A stretch of 64,000 nucleotides of DNA from Streptomyces typhae (GTDB lineage Bacteria; Actinomycetota; Actinomycetes; Streptomycetales; Streptomycetaceae), in NCBI RefSeq assembly GCF_009755605.1, contig NZ_WPNZ01000010.1, positions 186,001-250,000 of the forward strand, given 5' to 3'. The translations under genes were made by a program, and so were the position numbers. This document shows, one piece after another, positions 33,427 to 42,722 of this stretch (position 1 is the first letter of the stretch; every line of letters starts with the position of its first letter). The notes beneath the pieces were generated by a model. The model did not search any database, had not been told where the DNA came from, and worked only from the letters and a program-made list of their open reading frames with translations.

Positions 33427-34857
33427 TCAGGTGGCGAGGAGGACCGTGAAGGCTCCCACCGGATCCGTGTCCGGTGGGCCCTCCGGCCACCAGTCGGTGC
33501 CGTCGGCGGCGGGTTCGCCCCGGTACGGGTACCAGTGGCCGTCGCGTCCGTAGCGGAGCTGGCGGGTGCCGGTGGGGTCCGTGAGGCGGTTTCGGTCGAT
33601 CGTCATGCGGGGCAGGCCTGCCGTCGCCAGGGCTCCCCGGGCGCGGTCGAACGGTCCCGCGGGCGGGTCCCACGCGGTTTCCAGGACCGCGAGGCCCTCC
33701 TCGTCGCTCTGGCGCCAGGCCGCCGCCGCGCGGGAGAGGTCGGTGGGGGTGCGGCCCACCGACCGTGCCAGCTCGGCGAACCGGCGACCGAAGGTGTGCC
33801 GGCCCGAGAGGCCGGGGTGCGACGCGGCGAGCCGGATCGCGTCCTTCCAGGGGTCGGGGTCCGCGAAGGGCGGTGCGCCCCGCGTCAGGTGGGCGTGGGC
33901 GCGGGCGGCCGTGTCCGCGGCGAGGAACTCCAGGGCCGCGAGGTCCGGGGCGCCGGGGGCGGAGGGCAGGAGGGGGGCCTCGCCGGGGCGGGCGGGGGGT
34001 GGCAGCGGGGGCGGGAGCGGCGGTCGGTGGTCGGACGCCAGGGCCTCGCGGGCGAGGACGCCGGGGAGGGGCGGGGGTTCGGCGGTGGAGCTGCCGGGGC
34101 CGCCGGGACCGCCCTGGCCGCCCTGACGGCCCTGACCGGCCGGGGTCTCCTCGGTCGCCGCGCGGGCGTTGCGGTGGGACAGCTCGTCAAGGAGGTGCCG
34201 CTCCTCGCCGCCCCGCAGGAGGAGCAGGGCGAAGGGGTCGGCGTCCAGGATGCGGGCCGTCTGGTACGTGAGGGCCGCCGCGTGTTTGCAGGGGTGGCCG
34301 CGGTCGGGGCAGGTGCAGGAGGAGATCAGGTCGCCGCGGCCGGGGAGGAGCCGGGCACCGGCCCGGTCGGCGGTGGCCGCCAGGGCGTGCGGCATGTCCC
34401 TGGCGAGCAGGGACACTAGGTGCCCGGGGTCCGCCGCGGCCGCGTCGAGGAAGCGGTCCCAGTCCTCGGGGGTGAGGGTGCGCATGCGGAGTTCGGCGCG
34501 GTAGGGGCGGGGGCGGCTGCCGTGGACGTAGGCGACGATGCGCCCCGGTTCGACGGTGATGGTGTCGACGTGCCCCGCACGCGCGTACGCCCGACCGCGG
34601 GCCAGGCGTGCCGGGTCCAGCGCGGACTCCTCCAGGGCGGCGATCCACGCGTCGCCCCACCAGGTCGACGCGAAGGGCGCCCCGGGGTCGGTGCGCGCGG
34701 CGAACGCCGGGAAGACGCGCGCCCGCCCCCCTCCGACGCTGCCGCGCGCGTCCCGTCGCCCTGCGGCAGCGCCCGGACGACGGCCACCACCACGCCCACC
34801 GCCGACACCGCCGTCCGCGCCACGGCCGCCACCGGCGCCCCGCCCTGCGGCGTTCAC
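33427..34857 (-). CDS. SWIM zinc-finger protein
   Basis: A 476-residue protein. The N-terminal 55 residues are Gly/Arg-rich. The conserved region begins FASTWWGDAWIAALE near residue 63, and the SWIM finger SSCTCPDRGHPCKHAAAL lies near residue 187 (C-x-C-x6-C-x-H). SWIM fingers bind DNA or proteins and commonly accompany SNF2 ATPases in bacteria. A Pro/Gly linker near residues 250-310 separates a helical C-terminal domain. The GTG start overlaps the SNF2 stop (GTGA), so the two proteins are coupled and probably form a complex. Confidence 0.88.
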   Translation of the reverse strand: MNAAGRGAGGGRGADGGVGGGRGGGRRPGAAAGRRDARGSVGGGRARVFPAFAARTDPGAPFASTWWGDAWIAALEESALDPARLARGRAYARAGHVDTITVEPGRIVAYVHGSRPRPYRAELRMRTLTPEDWDRFLDAAAADPGHLVSLLARDMPHALAATADRAGARLLPGRGDLISSCTCPDRGHPCKHAAALTYQTARILDADPFALLLLRGGEERHLLDELSHRNARAATEETPAGQGRQGGQGGPGGPGSSTAEPPPLPGVLAREALASDHRPPLPPPLPPPARPGEAPLLPSAPGAPDLAALEFLAADTAARAHAHLTRGAPPFADPDPWKDAIRLAASHPGLSGRHTFGRRFAELARSVGRTPTDLSRAAAAWRQSDEEGLAVLETAWDPPAGPFDRARGALATAGLPRMTIDRNRLTDPTGTRQLRYGRDGHWYPYRGEPAADGTDWWPEGPPDTDPVGAFTVLLAT

Positions 34858-37800
34858 CGTGCCCGCCTCAGCGTCACCAGGTCCGCGAGTTCCGCGTCCG
34901 AGAGTTCCGTCAGGGCCGTCTCGCCCGCGTCGCCGAGCACCGCGTCCGCGAGGGCCTGCTTGGCGGCGAGGAGTTCGGCGATGCGGTCCTCCACCGTGCC
35001 CTCGGTGATGAGGCGGTGGACCTGGACGGGCTGGGTCTGGCCGATGCGGTACGCCCGGTCGGTCGCCTGGTCCTCGACCGCGGGGTTCCACCAGCGGTCG
35101 TAGTGGACGACGTGGCCCGCCCGGGTCAGGTTCAGGCCCGTGCCCGCCGCTTTGAGGGAGAGGAGGAAGACCGGTATCCCGCCCGCCTGGAAGCGGTCCA
35201 CCATCGTCTCGCGCGCGGCCACCGGCGTACCGCCGTGCAGCAGCTGCGTGGGGACGCCGCGCGCGGCCAGGTGGGCTTCGAGGAGTCGCGCCATCTCCAC
35301 GTACTGCGTGAAGACGAGCACCGCGCCGTCCTCGGCCAGGATCGTGTCCAGGAGCTCGTCGAGGAGGTCCAGCTTTCCCGAGCGGGAGCCGGAGCGGGGG
35401 CGGACCGCGCCCGAGCGGGCGGCGGCGCCCTCCTTGAGGTACTGCGCCGGGTGGTTGCAGATCTGCTTCAGCGACATCAGGAGCTTCATCACCAGGCCGC
35501 GGCGCGCGATGCCGTCCGCCGTCTCGATGCGGGCGAGCGTCTCGCGCACCACCGCCTGGTAGAGCGCCGCCTGTTCACGGCTGAGCGGGACCGGGTGGTC
35601 GGTCTCCGTCTTCGGGGGCAGTTCGGGCGCGATGCCAGGATCGGACTTGCGGCGGCGCAGCAGGAAGGGGCGGACGATGCGGGACAGGCGCGCCACCGCC
35701 TCGTCGCTCTCGGCGGTCCCGCCCGTCTCCGCCAGCCGCGCGTGCCGCGCCCGGAACGCCTTCAGCGGCCCGAGCAGCCCCGGCGTCGTCCAGTCGAGCA
35801 GCGCCCACAGCTCGGAGAGGTTGTTCTCCACGGGCGTGCCGGTGAGCGCGACCCGGGCCGCCGCGGGCAGGGTGCGCAGGGCTCGTGCCGTCGCCGCGTA
35901 CGGGTTCTTCACGTGCTGCGCCTCGTCCGCGACCACCAGGTCCCAGTCGCGGGCGGCCAGTTCGGCCGCGCTGGTGCGCATCGTGCCGTACGTGGTGAGG
36001 ACGACGGCGCCCGCGGGGATGTCGTCCAGGCTCCGGCCGGGGCCGTGGTAGCGGCGGACCGGGACGTCCGGCGCGAACCGTTCGATCTCCCGCTGCCAGT
36101 TGCCGAGCAGCGACGTCGGGCACACGACGAGGGTCGGTTCGGGGCGCGCCCGGTGCAGGTGCAGGGCGATCAGGGTGACGGTCTTGCCGAGCCCCATGTC
36201 GTCGGCGAGGCAGCCGCCGAGGCCGAGCGCGGTCATGCGGTCCAGCCAGGCGAGGCCGCGCAGTTGGTAGTCGCGCAGGGTGGCCCTGAGCGCGGGCGGC
36301 TGCGGCACCGGACGCGGCTCCGCGACGAGGCGTTCGCGCAGCCCGGCCAGGGCGCCGGCGGGCACGGCGGCGACGCGTTCGCCGTCCACCTCCGCGGTGC
36401 CGGTGAGCGCGACCGTCAGGGCGTCCACCGGGTCGAGCAGGCCGAGGTCGCGCTTGCGTGCCTTGCGTACGAGGGCGGGGTCGACCAGGACCCACTGGTC
36501 CCGCAGGCGCACGATGGGGCGGTGCGCCTCGGCCAGGGCGTCCATCTCGGCCTCGGTGAGCGGAGCGGCGCCGCCCTCGCCCTCGGCGCCGAGCGCCAGC
36601 TCCCAGCGGAACTCCAGGAGCTGGTCCGCCTTGAAGAAGTCGAAGTTGTCCGCCGCGGTGCCCGGCGCGGGGCGCACCACTGCCGTGGCGGTGAGGTCCC
36701 GTGCCAGCTCGCGCGGCCAGTGGACGTCGACCCCGGCCGCCCCGAGCCTGCTCGCCGCGGCGCCGAGGAGGTCGTACAGCTCCTGCTCGGCCAGCGGGAG
36801 CACGTCTGGGCGCGGGCGGTCGAGGAGCCGCCCGACCGGCGGCCAGACCCGCGCCGCGCGACGCACCGCGAGCAGGGTGTGGGCCTTGGCCCGCGGCCCG
36901 AAGTGCTCGGCCCCGGACCAGAGTTGCGCGGCGTCGACGACCAGGGTGGGGTCGGCGAGGCTGTGCACCTGGAGCACGGCGGCGGCTGCGCCGGGGGCAC
37001 CCGCGATTCCGGCGGCCGCGCCGGGGGCACCCGCGGTTCCGGCGGCCGCGGCACCGCCGTAAGCCGCGGTGTTCCCGCGGGCCGTGACGTCCCCATGAGC
37101 CGCAGCGTCCCCGGCGGGCGGGGTGATCCTGGAGGCCGGGGTGATCCTGGAGGCCGGGGTGTTCCCCGAGGCCGGGGTGTTCCCTGAGGCCGCGGTGGCC
37201 CCCGAGGCCGCGGTGTTCCCGCGAGCCGCGACATCCCCATAAGCCACAACGCCCCCGGAGGCCACAGCACCCTCGGCAGCCGCGGCACCTCCGGAGGCCA
37301 CAGCACCCCCGGAGGCCTCGGCGCCCCCATACGCCGTGACGCCCCCGGAGGCCGGGGTATCCCCGGAGGCCCCAGTGGCCGCTGAGGCTCTGGCGTCAGC
37401 TGAGGCCGCGGCGTCCCCGGTGGCTCCGGTTTCCCCCTCCGCCCCGGCGTCCTCCGCGTCGAAGAGGTCGTGCGCCCGCAGATCCACCCGCAGGGACACC
37501 CGCACCCCGACGTCCTGCCCGGCCGCCACCTCCGCCGCCCACTCCCGCGCGGCGAGCAGCGGCTGCGGCTCGCGCGCGGCGAAGGGCGCGCCGACGGCGT
37601 ACGCCGCCGCGGGTGTGCGCGGCAGCGTGTCGACTACCGCGTCGACGAACGCCCTGACCAGGGCGTACGGCTCGGGGAGCCGCAACGGCGGGCGGCTGCC
37701 GGGCAGCGGTACGGCATGCGCGTCGGCGGGCATCGCGGCGGCGATGGCCCGCAGCTGCGCGATGTCGTCGGCGTCCAGCGGGCCCGCCCGCCACGCGTCC

Positions 37801-38459
37801 ACGTCCGCACCGGTGAGCCCGGGGAGGATCTTGCCGCGGGCGGCCAGGTGCAGGGCGTGCAGGGCCGCCGCGTGCCAGCACGCTACGGCGGGGTGCAAGG
37901 CCCGGGGGCGCGCGGCACCGGACCCGCCGGTCCCGCCTGACACACCGGGCGAACCTGACACACCAGCCCTGCCTGACACACCGGGCGAACCTGACACACC
38001 AGCCCTGCCTGGCGCGCCGAGCGTGCGTGACCCACCAGGCCCGCCGGACGCACCAAACCCACCGGTCGCACCGGGACCACCAGGACCACCAGGACCACCA
38101 GGACCACCAGGACCACCAGACCCACTGAAACCACTAGGCCCACCAGGCCCACCCAACAACACCCCGACCGCCTCGGTCACCGGCGTGAGCAGCGCGGGGA
38201 CGGCATGGCGTCGTACACCCGCGCCGTGCCGACGCACGACAGTGATCTCACCCCGCGTCCAGGAGCCCTCGTCCGGCCCCGGCAGCCCCGGCAGCTCCCC
38301 GCCGTCCGGACGCCACCACGCGATCCGGCCGTCCCGGGGCACGTGCGCCGGAAGGAACACGGCGGCGCAAGGACGGACGAGCGCGGCAAGCTCAACGCGC
38401 TCGGCGCGCGCAACGCGCTCGACACGCTCGGCGACGCAGTCGACATCGGCCGCCGCCAT
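34854..38459 (-). CDS. SNF2-family DNA-dependent ATPase with collagen-like and repeat insertions
   Basis: 1201 residues. The C-terminal 470 residues are a full SNF2 motor: DDMGLGKT (Walker A) near 751, VADEAQHVKN near 840, LTGTPVENNLSELWALLDW, and the motif VI region WWNPAVEDQATDRAYRIGQT near 1122. Bacterial members remodel nucleoprotein or act in transcription recycling and repair. The N-terminal half is unusual. A Gly-Gly-Pro collagen-like tract (38038-38162) abuts a 36-bp duplication (GRAGVSGSPGVS), and a 150-residue Ala/Gly/Ser/Thr tract (36981-37440) separates conserved segments. The frame stays open and codon use is normal, so it is not a pseudogene. The ATG at 38459 is preferred; GTGs 2-3 codons earlier are possible. 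Confidence 0.9.
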   Translation of the reverse strand: MAAADVDCVAERVERVARAERVELAALVRPCAAVFLPAHVPRDGRIAWWRPDGGELPGLPGPDEGSWTRGEITVVRRHGAGVRRHAVPALLTPVTEAVGVLLGGPGGPSGFSGSGGPGGPGGPGGPGGPGATGGFGASGGPGGSRTLGAPGRAGVSGSPGVSGRAGVSGSPGVSGGTGGSGAARPRALHPAVACWHAAALHALHLAARGKILPGLTGADVDAWRAGPLDADDIAQLRAIAAAMPADAHAVPLPGSRPPLRLPEPYALVRAFVDAVVDTLPRTPAAAYAVGAPFAAREPQPLLAAREWAAEVAAGQDVGVRVSLRVDLRAHDLFDAEDAGAEGETGATGDAAASADARASAATGASGDTPASGGVTAYGGAEASGGAVASGGAAAAEGAVASGGVVAYGDVAARGNTAASGATAASGNTPASGNTPASRITPASRITPPAGDAAAHGDVTARGNTAAYGGAAAAGTAGAPGAAAGIAGAPGAAAAVLQVHSLADPTLVVDAAQLWSGAEHFGPRAKAHTLLAVRRAARVWPPVGRLLDRPRPDVLPLAEQELYDLLGAAASRLGAAGVDVHWPRELARDLTATAVVRPAPGTAADNFDFFKADQLLEFRWELALGAEGEGGAAPLTEAEMDALAEAHRPIVRLRDQWVLVDPALVRKARKRDLGLLDPVDALTVALTGTAEVDGERVAAVPAGALAGLRERLVAEPRPVPQPPALRATLRDYQLRGLAWLDRMTALGLGGCLADDMGLGKTVTLIALHLHRARPEPTLVVCPTSLLGNWQREIERFAPDVPVRRYHGPGRSLDDIPAGAVVLTTYGTMRTSAAELAARDWDLVVADEAQHVKNPYAATARALRTLPAAARVALTGTPVENNLSELWALLDWTTPGLLGPLKAFRARHARLAETGGTAESDEAVARLSRIVRPFLLRRRKSDPGIAPELPPKTETDHPVPLSREQAALYQAVVRETLARIETADGIARRGLVMKLLMSLKQICNHPAQYLKEGAAARSGAVRPRSGSRSGKLDLLDELLDTILAEDGAVLVFTQYVEMARLLEAHLAARGVPTQLLHGGTPVAARETMVDRFQAGGIPVFLLSLKAAGTGLNLTRAGHVVHYDRWWNPAVEDQATDRAYRIGQTQPVQVHRLITEGTVEDRIAELLAAKQALADAVLGDAGETALTELSDAELADLVTLRRAR

Positions 38460-38594
38460 CGCCACCACCTCATCCGCTCCGCACTCGTTCCGAACCCGCT
38501 GCGAACCCGCTCCGCATCCACCCTTCGCCCCACTCCCCGCAACCTTAGGCGAGCCCACTGACAGAGCCGTCGGACCACACCCCGGACACTTGAA

Positions 38595-38607
38595 AGGAAA
38601 GTTTCCT
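38595..38607. promoter_or_regulatory. Palindromic operator candidate AGGAAAGTTTCCT
   Basis: A 13-bp perfect palindrome lies 22 bases upstream of the -35 box of the metallophosphoesterase gene, within AAAGGAAAGTTTCCTAAC. It resembles palindromes I recall near actinomycete secreted-hydrolase genes controlled by sugar-responsive repressors; the regulator is unverified. Confidence 0.5.
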
Positions 38608-38628
38608 AACAGTTATCCGTCCATAACC

Positions 38629-38657
38629 TTGACGCGCACATGCCCTCTCGCCACCAT
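38629..38657 (+). promoter_or_regulatory. Promoter of the metallophosphoesterase gene
   Basis: -35 TTGACG (38629-38634), 17-base spacer, -10 CACCAT (38652-38657), 48 bases before the ATG. The -35 and first half of the spacer, TTGACGCGCACATGCCC, match the promoter at 53459 almost exactly. Confidence 0.65.
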
Positions 38658-38704
38658 GCCTGAGACAGCCCTCACCCACCCCCCATCACGCCCAGGAGGC
38701 GGAC

Positions 38705-39661
38705 ATGTCGCGCACCCCCCGTACTGGCGAAAATCCCTCCAACTCCCGCACCCACCAGGCACGTTGGGCCGTCCCGACCGCCGCTGCCGGGGCGCTCGCG
38801 CTCGTCGGCGGGGTGCTTCTGTGGTCGCCCGCCGACAAGGCGGACGCCTCCCCCTCGACCAGGGCGGCGTTCACCGCTGTGGCCGTCGGTGACATCGCTG
38901 AACAGTGCACCAAGAGCGACAGCGGCTGCGCCCACCCGAAGACCGCCGCGCTCGTGCAGCAGATCGACCCGAAGTTCGTGATGACGATGGGCGACAACCA
39001 GTACGACGACGCCCGTCTGAAGGACTTCCAGAAGTACTACGCAACGACGTGGGGCGCCTTCAAGAACAAGACCCGTCCGGTGCCGGGCAACCACGAGACG
39101 TACGACCCGGCGGGCCCGCTCAAGGGCTACAAGTCGTACTTCGGATCCGTCGCGTACCCCGACGGCAAGAGCTACTACAGCTTCGACCAGGGAAGCTGGC
39201 ACTTCATCGCCCTGGACTCCAACAGCTTCAACAGCTCACAGATCAACTGGCTGAAGAAGGACCTCGCCGCCAACGACAAGAAGTGCGTGGCCGCGTACTG
39301 GCACCACCCGCTGTACTCCTCCGGCGAGCACGGCAACAACCCGGTCGGCAAGCCGGTCTGGAAGATCCTCGACGAGGCCGGTGCCGAACTCGTCCTCGGC
39401 GGCCACGACCACCACTACGAGCGGTTCGCCCCGCAGGACGCGAACGGCAAGGCCGACTCCGACGGCATGGTCGAGCTGCTCGCCGGCACGGGCGGCGCGA
39501 ACCCGTACAAGATCGAGGAAGTGCAGCGGAACAGCCAGAAGCGGATCACCAACACCTTCGGCGTGGTGAAGCTCGACTTCACCGACAACGGCTACTCCTG
39601 GAAACTCATCGGCACGGACGGGTCGACGAAGGACAGCAGCCCGTCCTACAGCTGCCGCTGA
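38705..39661 (+). CDS. Secreted metallophosphoesterase (purple acid phosphatase-like)
   Basis: A 318-residue calcineurin-type phosphoesterase with a dinuclear metal site. The N-terminus has a basic region then a hydrophobic segment (VPTAAAGALALVGGVLLW), a signal peptide or anchor. Metal motifs are VAVGDIAEQ near residue 59, MGDNQYDD near 95, PGNHETYD near 124, AYWHHPLY near 199 and LGGHDHHYERF near 235. It should hydrolyse phosphate esters outside the cell. It has its own promoter and a palindromic operator candidate, and no PHO box was seen, suggesting carbon- rather than phosphate-control. Confidence 0.92.
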   Translation: MSRTPRTGENPSNSRTHQARWAVPTAAAGALALVGGVLLWSPADKADASPSTRAAFTAVAVGDIAEQCTKSDSGCAHPKTAALVQQIDPKFVMTMGDNQYDDARLKDFQKYYATTWGAFKNKTRPVPGNHETYDPAGPLKGYKSYFGSVAYPDGKSYYSFDQGSWHFIALDSNSFNSSQINWLKKDLAANDKKCVAAYWHHPLYSSGEHGNNPVGKPVWKILDEAGAELVLGGHDHHYERFAPQDANGKADSDGMVELLAGTGGANPYKIEEVQRNSQKRITNTFGVVKLDFTDNGYSWKLIGTDGSTKDSSPSYSCR

Positions 39662-39682
39662 TCCGGCCCGGGACCCGCACAG

Positions 39683-41152
39683 ATGTATCTGTCGACCACG
39701 GACGCGGTGGCCACGGCCAGGACCGGGTCCAAGTCCAAGTCCACATCCACATCCACGTCCCTGGTGAAAGCCGAAGCCGAAGCCGGGACAGGCGCGGGGC
39801 CGGGAGCGGGGCCAGGGACAGGGGCGGGGACGGGGCGCGGGCGCGTCACCGGCCCCGTCCTGGCCCTCGGCGCGGTCAGCCTCGTCACCGACATCTCCTC
39901 GGAGATGGTCGCCGCCGTCCTCCCCCTCTACTTCGTCCTCGGCCTCGGCCTGTCCCCGCTGGCCTTCGGCTTCCTCGACGGCCTCTACAACGGCGCCACC
40001 GCGTTCGTACGGCTCCTCGGCGGATACGCGGCCGACCGCGGCGGGCGGCACAAGCTCGTCGCGGGCTCGGGGTATCTGCTGTCCGCCCTGTCCCGGCTCG
40101 GGCTGCTGCTCGCGGGCGGCGCCACGGCCGGGATCGGGGCCGCCATCGCGGCGGACCGCCTCGGCAAGGGCGTGCGGACCGCGCCCCGGGACGCGCTGAT
40201 CTCGCTGAGCAGCCCGCCGGACGGCCTCGGCCGGGCCTTCGGCGTGCACCGGGCGATGGACACCACGGGCGCGCTGCTCGGCCCGCTCGCCGCGTTCGCG
40301 CTGCTGTGGATGACCGCGGACGCGTACGACGCGGTGTTCGTCGTCAGCTTCTGCTTCGGCCTGTTCGGGGTGCTGCTCCTGGTGGTGTTCGTACCGGGGC
40401 GGGACGCGGCACAGGCGCTCGCGGCGAAGCACGACGTGGCGCGGGCCCCGGCGGCGGCGCGTCCGCGCAGGGCCCCCGCCCTCGCCCTCCTCCGCGTCCC
40501 CGCCTTCCGCCGTGTCTGCGCCGCCGCCGCGCTCCTCGGCGCCGCGACCATCGGCGACGCCTTCCTGTATCTGCTGCTCCAGCGGCGTCTGGACTTCGCC
40601 GAGAGCTGGTTCCCGCTGCTGCCCCTCGGCACCGCGGCGGTCTATCTCGCGCTCGCCGTGCCGGTGGGGCGCCTCGCCGACCGGCTCGGCCGCCGGGGCC
40701 CCTTCCTCGCGGGGCACGTCGCGCTGCTGGCCGCCTACGCGCTGCTGCTCCTGCCCACCGACGGCCGACCGCTCCTCGTCGGGGTGCTGCTCGCGCTCGG
40801 CGTCTTCTACGCGGCGACCGACGGCGTCCTGATGGCGCTCGCGACGCCCTGCCTGCCGGAGGGGCGGCGGGCGAGCGGCATGGCGGTGCTCCAGACCGGC
40901 CAGGCGCTCAGCAGGCTCCTCGCCGCGGCGGGCTTCGGCGCCGCGTGGACCCTGTGGGGCATCGGAGCGGCCCTGACCTGCGCGGCCCTCGCGCTCGTCG
41001 CCGCCCTCGCGGGCGCGGCCCTGCTGCTGCGCCCGACGGAGTCCCGTACAGAGAACCCTCCAGAGAACCGTACGGAGCACCCGACCGGCCACCCGGCGGA
41101 AGGCCCGCCGGAGCGCCCGCTCGCGCCCCCACCCTCGGAAGGCACCGCATGA
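39683..41152 (+). CDS. MFS transporter
   Basis: A 489-residue permease with twelve helices. The loop motif GGYAADRGGRHKL is near residue 113 and its repeat GRLADRLGRRGPF near 328. RLGKGVRTAPRDALISLSSP near 163 is typical of a drug/metabolite efflux-type subgroup. Residues 1-53 are a low-complexity Ser/Thr/Lys then Gly/Ala/Pro stretch, and the last 40 residues are repeated Pro/Glu/Arg, both presumably cytoplasmic. The ATG lacks a good ribosome site, so the start is uncertain. It follows the phosphoesterase by 21 bases and overlaps the beta-propeller gene by ATGA. Confidence 0.85.
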   Translation: MYLSTTDAVATARTGSKSKSTSTSTSLVKAEAEAGTGAGPGAGPGTGAGTGRGRVTGPVLALGAVSLVTDISSEMVAAVLPLYFVLGLGLSPLAFGFLDGLYNGATAFVRLLGGYAADRGGRHKLVAGSGYLLSALSRLGLLLAGGATAGIGAAIAADRLGKGVRTAPRDALISLSSPPDGLGRAFGVHRAMDTTGALLGPLAAFALLWMTADAYDAVFVVSFCFGLFGVLLLVVFVPGRDAAQALAAKHDVARAPAAARPRRAPALALLRVPAFRRVCAAAALLGAATIGDAFLYLLLQRRLDFAESWFPLLPLGTAAVYLALAVPVGRLADRLGRRGPFLAGHVALLAAYALLLLPTDGRPLLVGVLLALGVFYAATDGVLMALATPCLPEGRRASGMAVLQTGQALSRLLAAAGFGAAWTLWGIGAALTCAALALVAALAGAALLLRPTESRTENPPENRTEHPTGHPAEGPPERPLAPPPSEGTA

Positions 41153-42174
41153 CCCTCACCCCGCCCGAGGCCTCCACCCGTACGCGTGTCGTCGCCGTCG
41201 TGGCCGCCGCCGCGCTGCTCGCCGCCGTGGCCGTCACGTACACGGTGCGCGCCGTGCAGCGGGCCGAACCGGTCGCGTCGCACTCGGAGTTCGCCCTCGA
41301 CCCCGGCCACCTCTACTTCCGTTCCACGCACGAGGGCGCGGGCCGCGTGGCCCGCGTCCCCCTGCCGGGCTCCGGGCCGCGCACCGCGAGGACCCCCGAC
41401 GGTCCGTCCTGCGAGCGCTTCTACGCCGCCGGGGGCACCGCCCTGTGCCTGCTGCGCCGCTCCGGCATCCCGCCGAAGTCGTACGCCGTCGTCCTCGACG
41501 GGCGGCTGCGCGAGAAGCGGCGCGTCGCGCTCACCGGCATCCCCAACCGGGCGCGGGTCTCGGCGTCCGGGCGGATGCTGTCGTGGACGATGTTCACCAC
41601 CGGCGACAGTTACGCGGGCGGCGACTCGTCCTTCTCCACCCGTACGTCGATCCTGGACACCCGCACCGGCTACCTGATCAAGAACATGGAGGAGATCCCC
41701 CTCACCCTCGACGGCCGCCGCCACCACTCCCCCGACGTGAACTACTGGGGCGTGACCTTCGCCCGCGACGACAACCGCTTCTACGCCACCGTCTCCACCA
41801 AGGGCCGCACCCACCTCGTCCAGGGCGACCTGCGCAAGTGGAAGGCGCGGGCCCTGCGCGAGAACGTCGAATGCCCGTCCCTGTCCCCCGACAACACCCG
41901 CCTCGCCTTCAAGAAGCGTGTCCGCGGCGGTACGAAGAACCCGTGGCGGCTGTACGTCCTCGACCTGCGGACGATGCGCGAGCACCCGCTCGCCGAGCGC
42001 CGCAGCGTCGACGACCAGGCGGCCTGGCTGGACGACGGGACGCTGGCGTACGCGCTGCCGGAGCGGGAGGGAGGGAGCACCCGCAAGCAGAACGTGTGGA
42101 CGGTACGGGCCGACGGCACCGGCAAGCCCGAACTGCGCGTCCGCGGGGCGAGTTCGCCCTCGGCGGTCCGCTGA
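41149..42174 (+). CDS. Membrane-anchored TolB-like beta-propeller protein
   Basis: A 341-residue protein with an N-terminal membrane helix (VVAVVAAAALLAAVAVTYTV), likely an uncleaved anchor with the rest outside. The body has repeated propeller-like strands, for example SPDNTRLAFKKRV near residue 248, VDDQAAWLDDGTLAYAL near 285 and NVWTVRADGTGKPEL near 313. Similar proteins are annotated TolB-like; in Gram-positives they are not part of a Tol system. The start ATG overlaps the MFS stop, so it may act with that transporter. Confidence 0.75.
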   Translation: MTLTPPEASTRTRVVAVVAAAALLAAVAVTYTVRAVQRAEPVASHSEFALDPGHLYFRSTHEGAGRVARVPLPGSGPRTARTPDGPSCERFYAAGGTALCLLRRSGIPPKSYAVVLDGRLREKRRVALTGIPNRARVSASGRMLSWTMFTTGDSYAGGDSSFSTRTSILDTRTGYLIKNMEEIPLTLDGRRHHSPDVNYWGVTFARDDNRFYATVSTKGRTHLVQGDLRKWKARALRENVECPSLSPDNTRLAFKKRVRGGTKNPWRLYVLDLRTMREHPLAERRSVDDQAAWLDDGTLAYALPEREGGSTRKQNVWTVRADGTGKPELRVRGASSPSAVR

Positions 42175-42239
42175 CCCGCGGCGGCACGCCGAAAAAAATC
42201 CGGATGCGCGCACCCCCGCCCGCCCCGCACGATGCCCCC

Positions 42240-42722
42240 ATGTCTCATACGCCTCCTCCCCATACGCCCGCGCCCGCTGCGGCTCCCCCGGCCGCCTCGA
42301 CGCCCGCGGTCCGCCGGACCGTCGTCCCCGCCCTCTTCCCGCCCCCGGGCTACGCCCACGCGGCCGTCGTCGAAGCCGGTACGCGGCTCGCGTTCATGGC
42401 CGGCTCCGTCCCGCTCGACGCCGACGGGGCGCTCGTCGGCGAGGGCGATCCGGTCCGGCAGGCACAGCAGGTCGTCGCGAACCTCGATGCGGCCCTGCGC
42501 GCCGTGGGCAGCGACTTGACGCAGGTCGTGGCGAGCACCGTGTACGTGGTCGGGACCGAGCCCGGGGTGCTCGCCGAGGTGTGGCAAGTGGTGCGCGCCT
42601 CCGAGCTGTTGACCGTCGAACCGCACACCTCGACGCTCCTCGGGGTGACGGTGCTCGGCTACCCGGGCCAGCTCGTGGAGATCACCGCGACGGCCGTCGT
42701 GCCCGAGGGGGCCGGGGCGTGA
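42240..42722 (+). CDS. ridA: RidA/YjgF family protein
   Basis: A 160-residue Rid-family trimeric protein; RidA enzymes deaminate reactive enamine/imine intermediates from PLP enzymes. The domain spans residues about 38-157: FPPPGYAHAAVVEAGTRLAF, MAGSVPLDADG, NLDAALRAVGSDLTQVVAST and LLGVTVLGYPGQLVEITATA. The catalytic Arg position is not in the canonical form (GYPGQLVEI where RidA has P-x-x-R-x-x-x), which suggests an Rid4-7-type member. The N-terminal 35 residues are Pro/Ala-rich. Its stop overlaps the acetyltransferase start. Confidence 0.85.
   Translation: MSHTPPPHTPAPAAAPPAASTPAVRRTVVPALFPPPGYAHAAVVEAGTRLAFMAGSVPLDADGALVGEGDPVRQAQQVVANLDAALRAVGSDLTQVVASTVYVVGTEPGVLAEVWQVVRASELLTVEPHTSTLLGVTVLGYPGQLVEITATAVVPEGAGA

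Noticed and set aside
36981..38162. Possible frameshift or pseudogene in the SNF2 gene
   Set aside because: The frame is continuous, all motor motifs are intact and the low-complexity tracts are multiples of three.
38560..38704. PHO box for the metallophosphoesterase
   Set aside because: No pair of GTTCACC-like 11-bp repeats is present; the region instead has a palindrome and a TTGACG promoter.
38905..41148. A frame opening upstream of the beta-propeller gene through the phosphoesterase and MFS genes
   Set aside because: It is out of frame with two well-supported genes and Arg/Ala/Pro-biased; the real start is the ATG overlapping the MFS stop.
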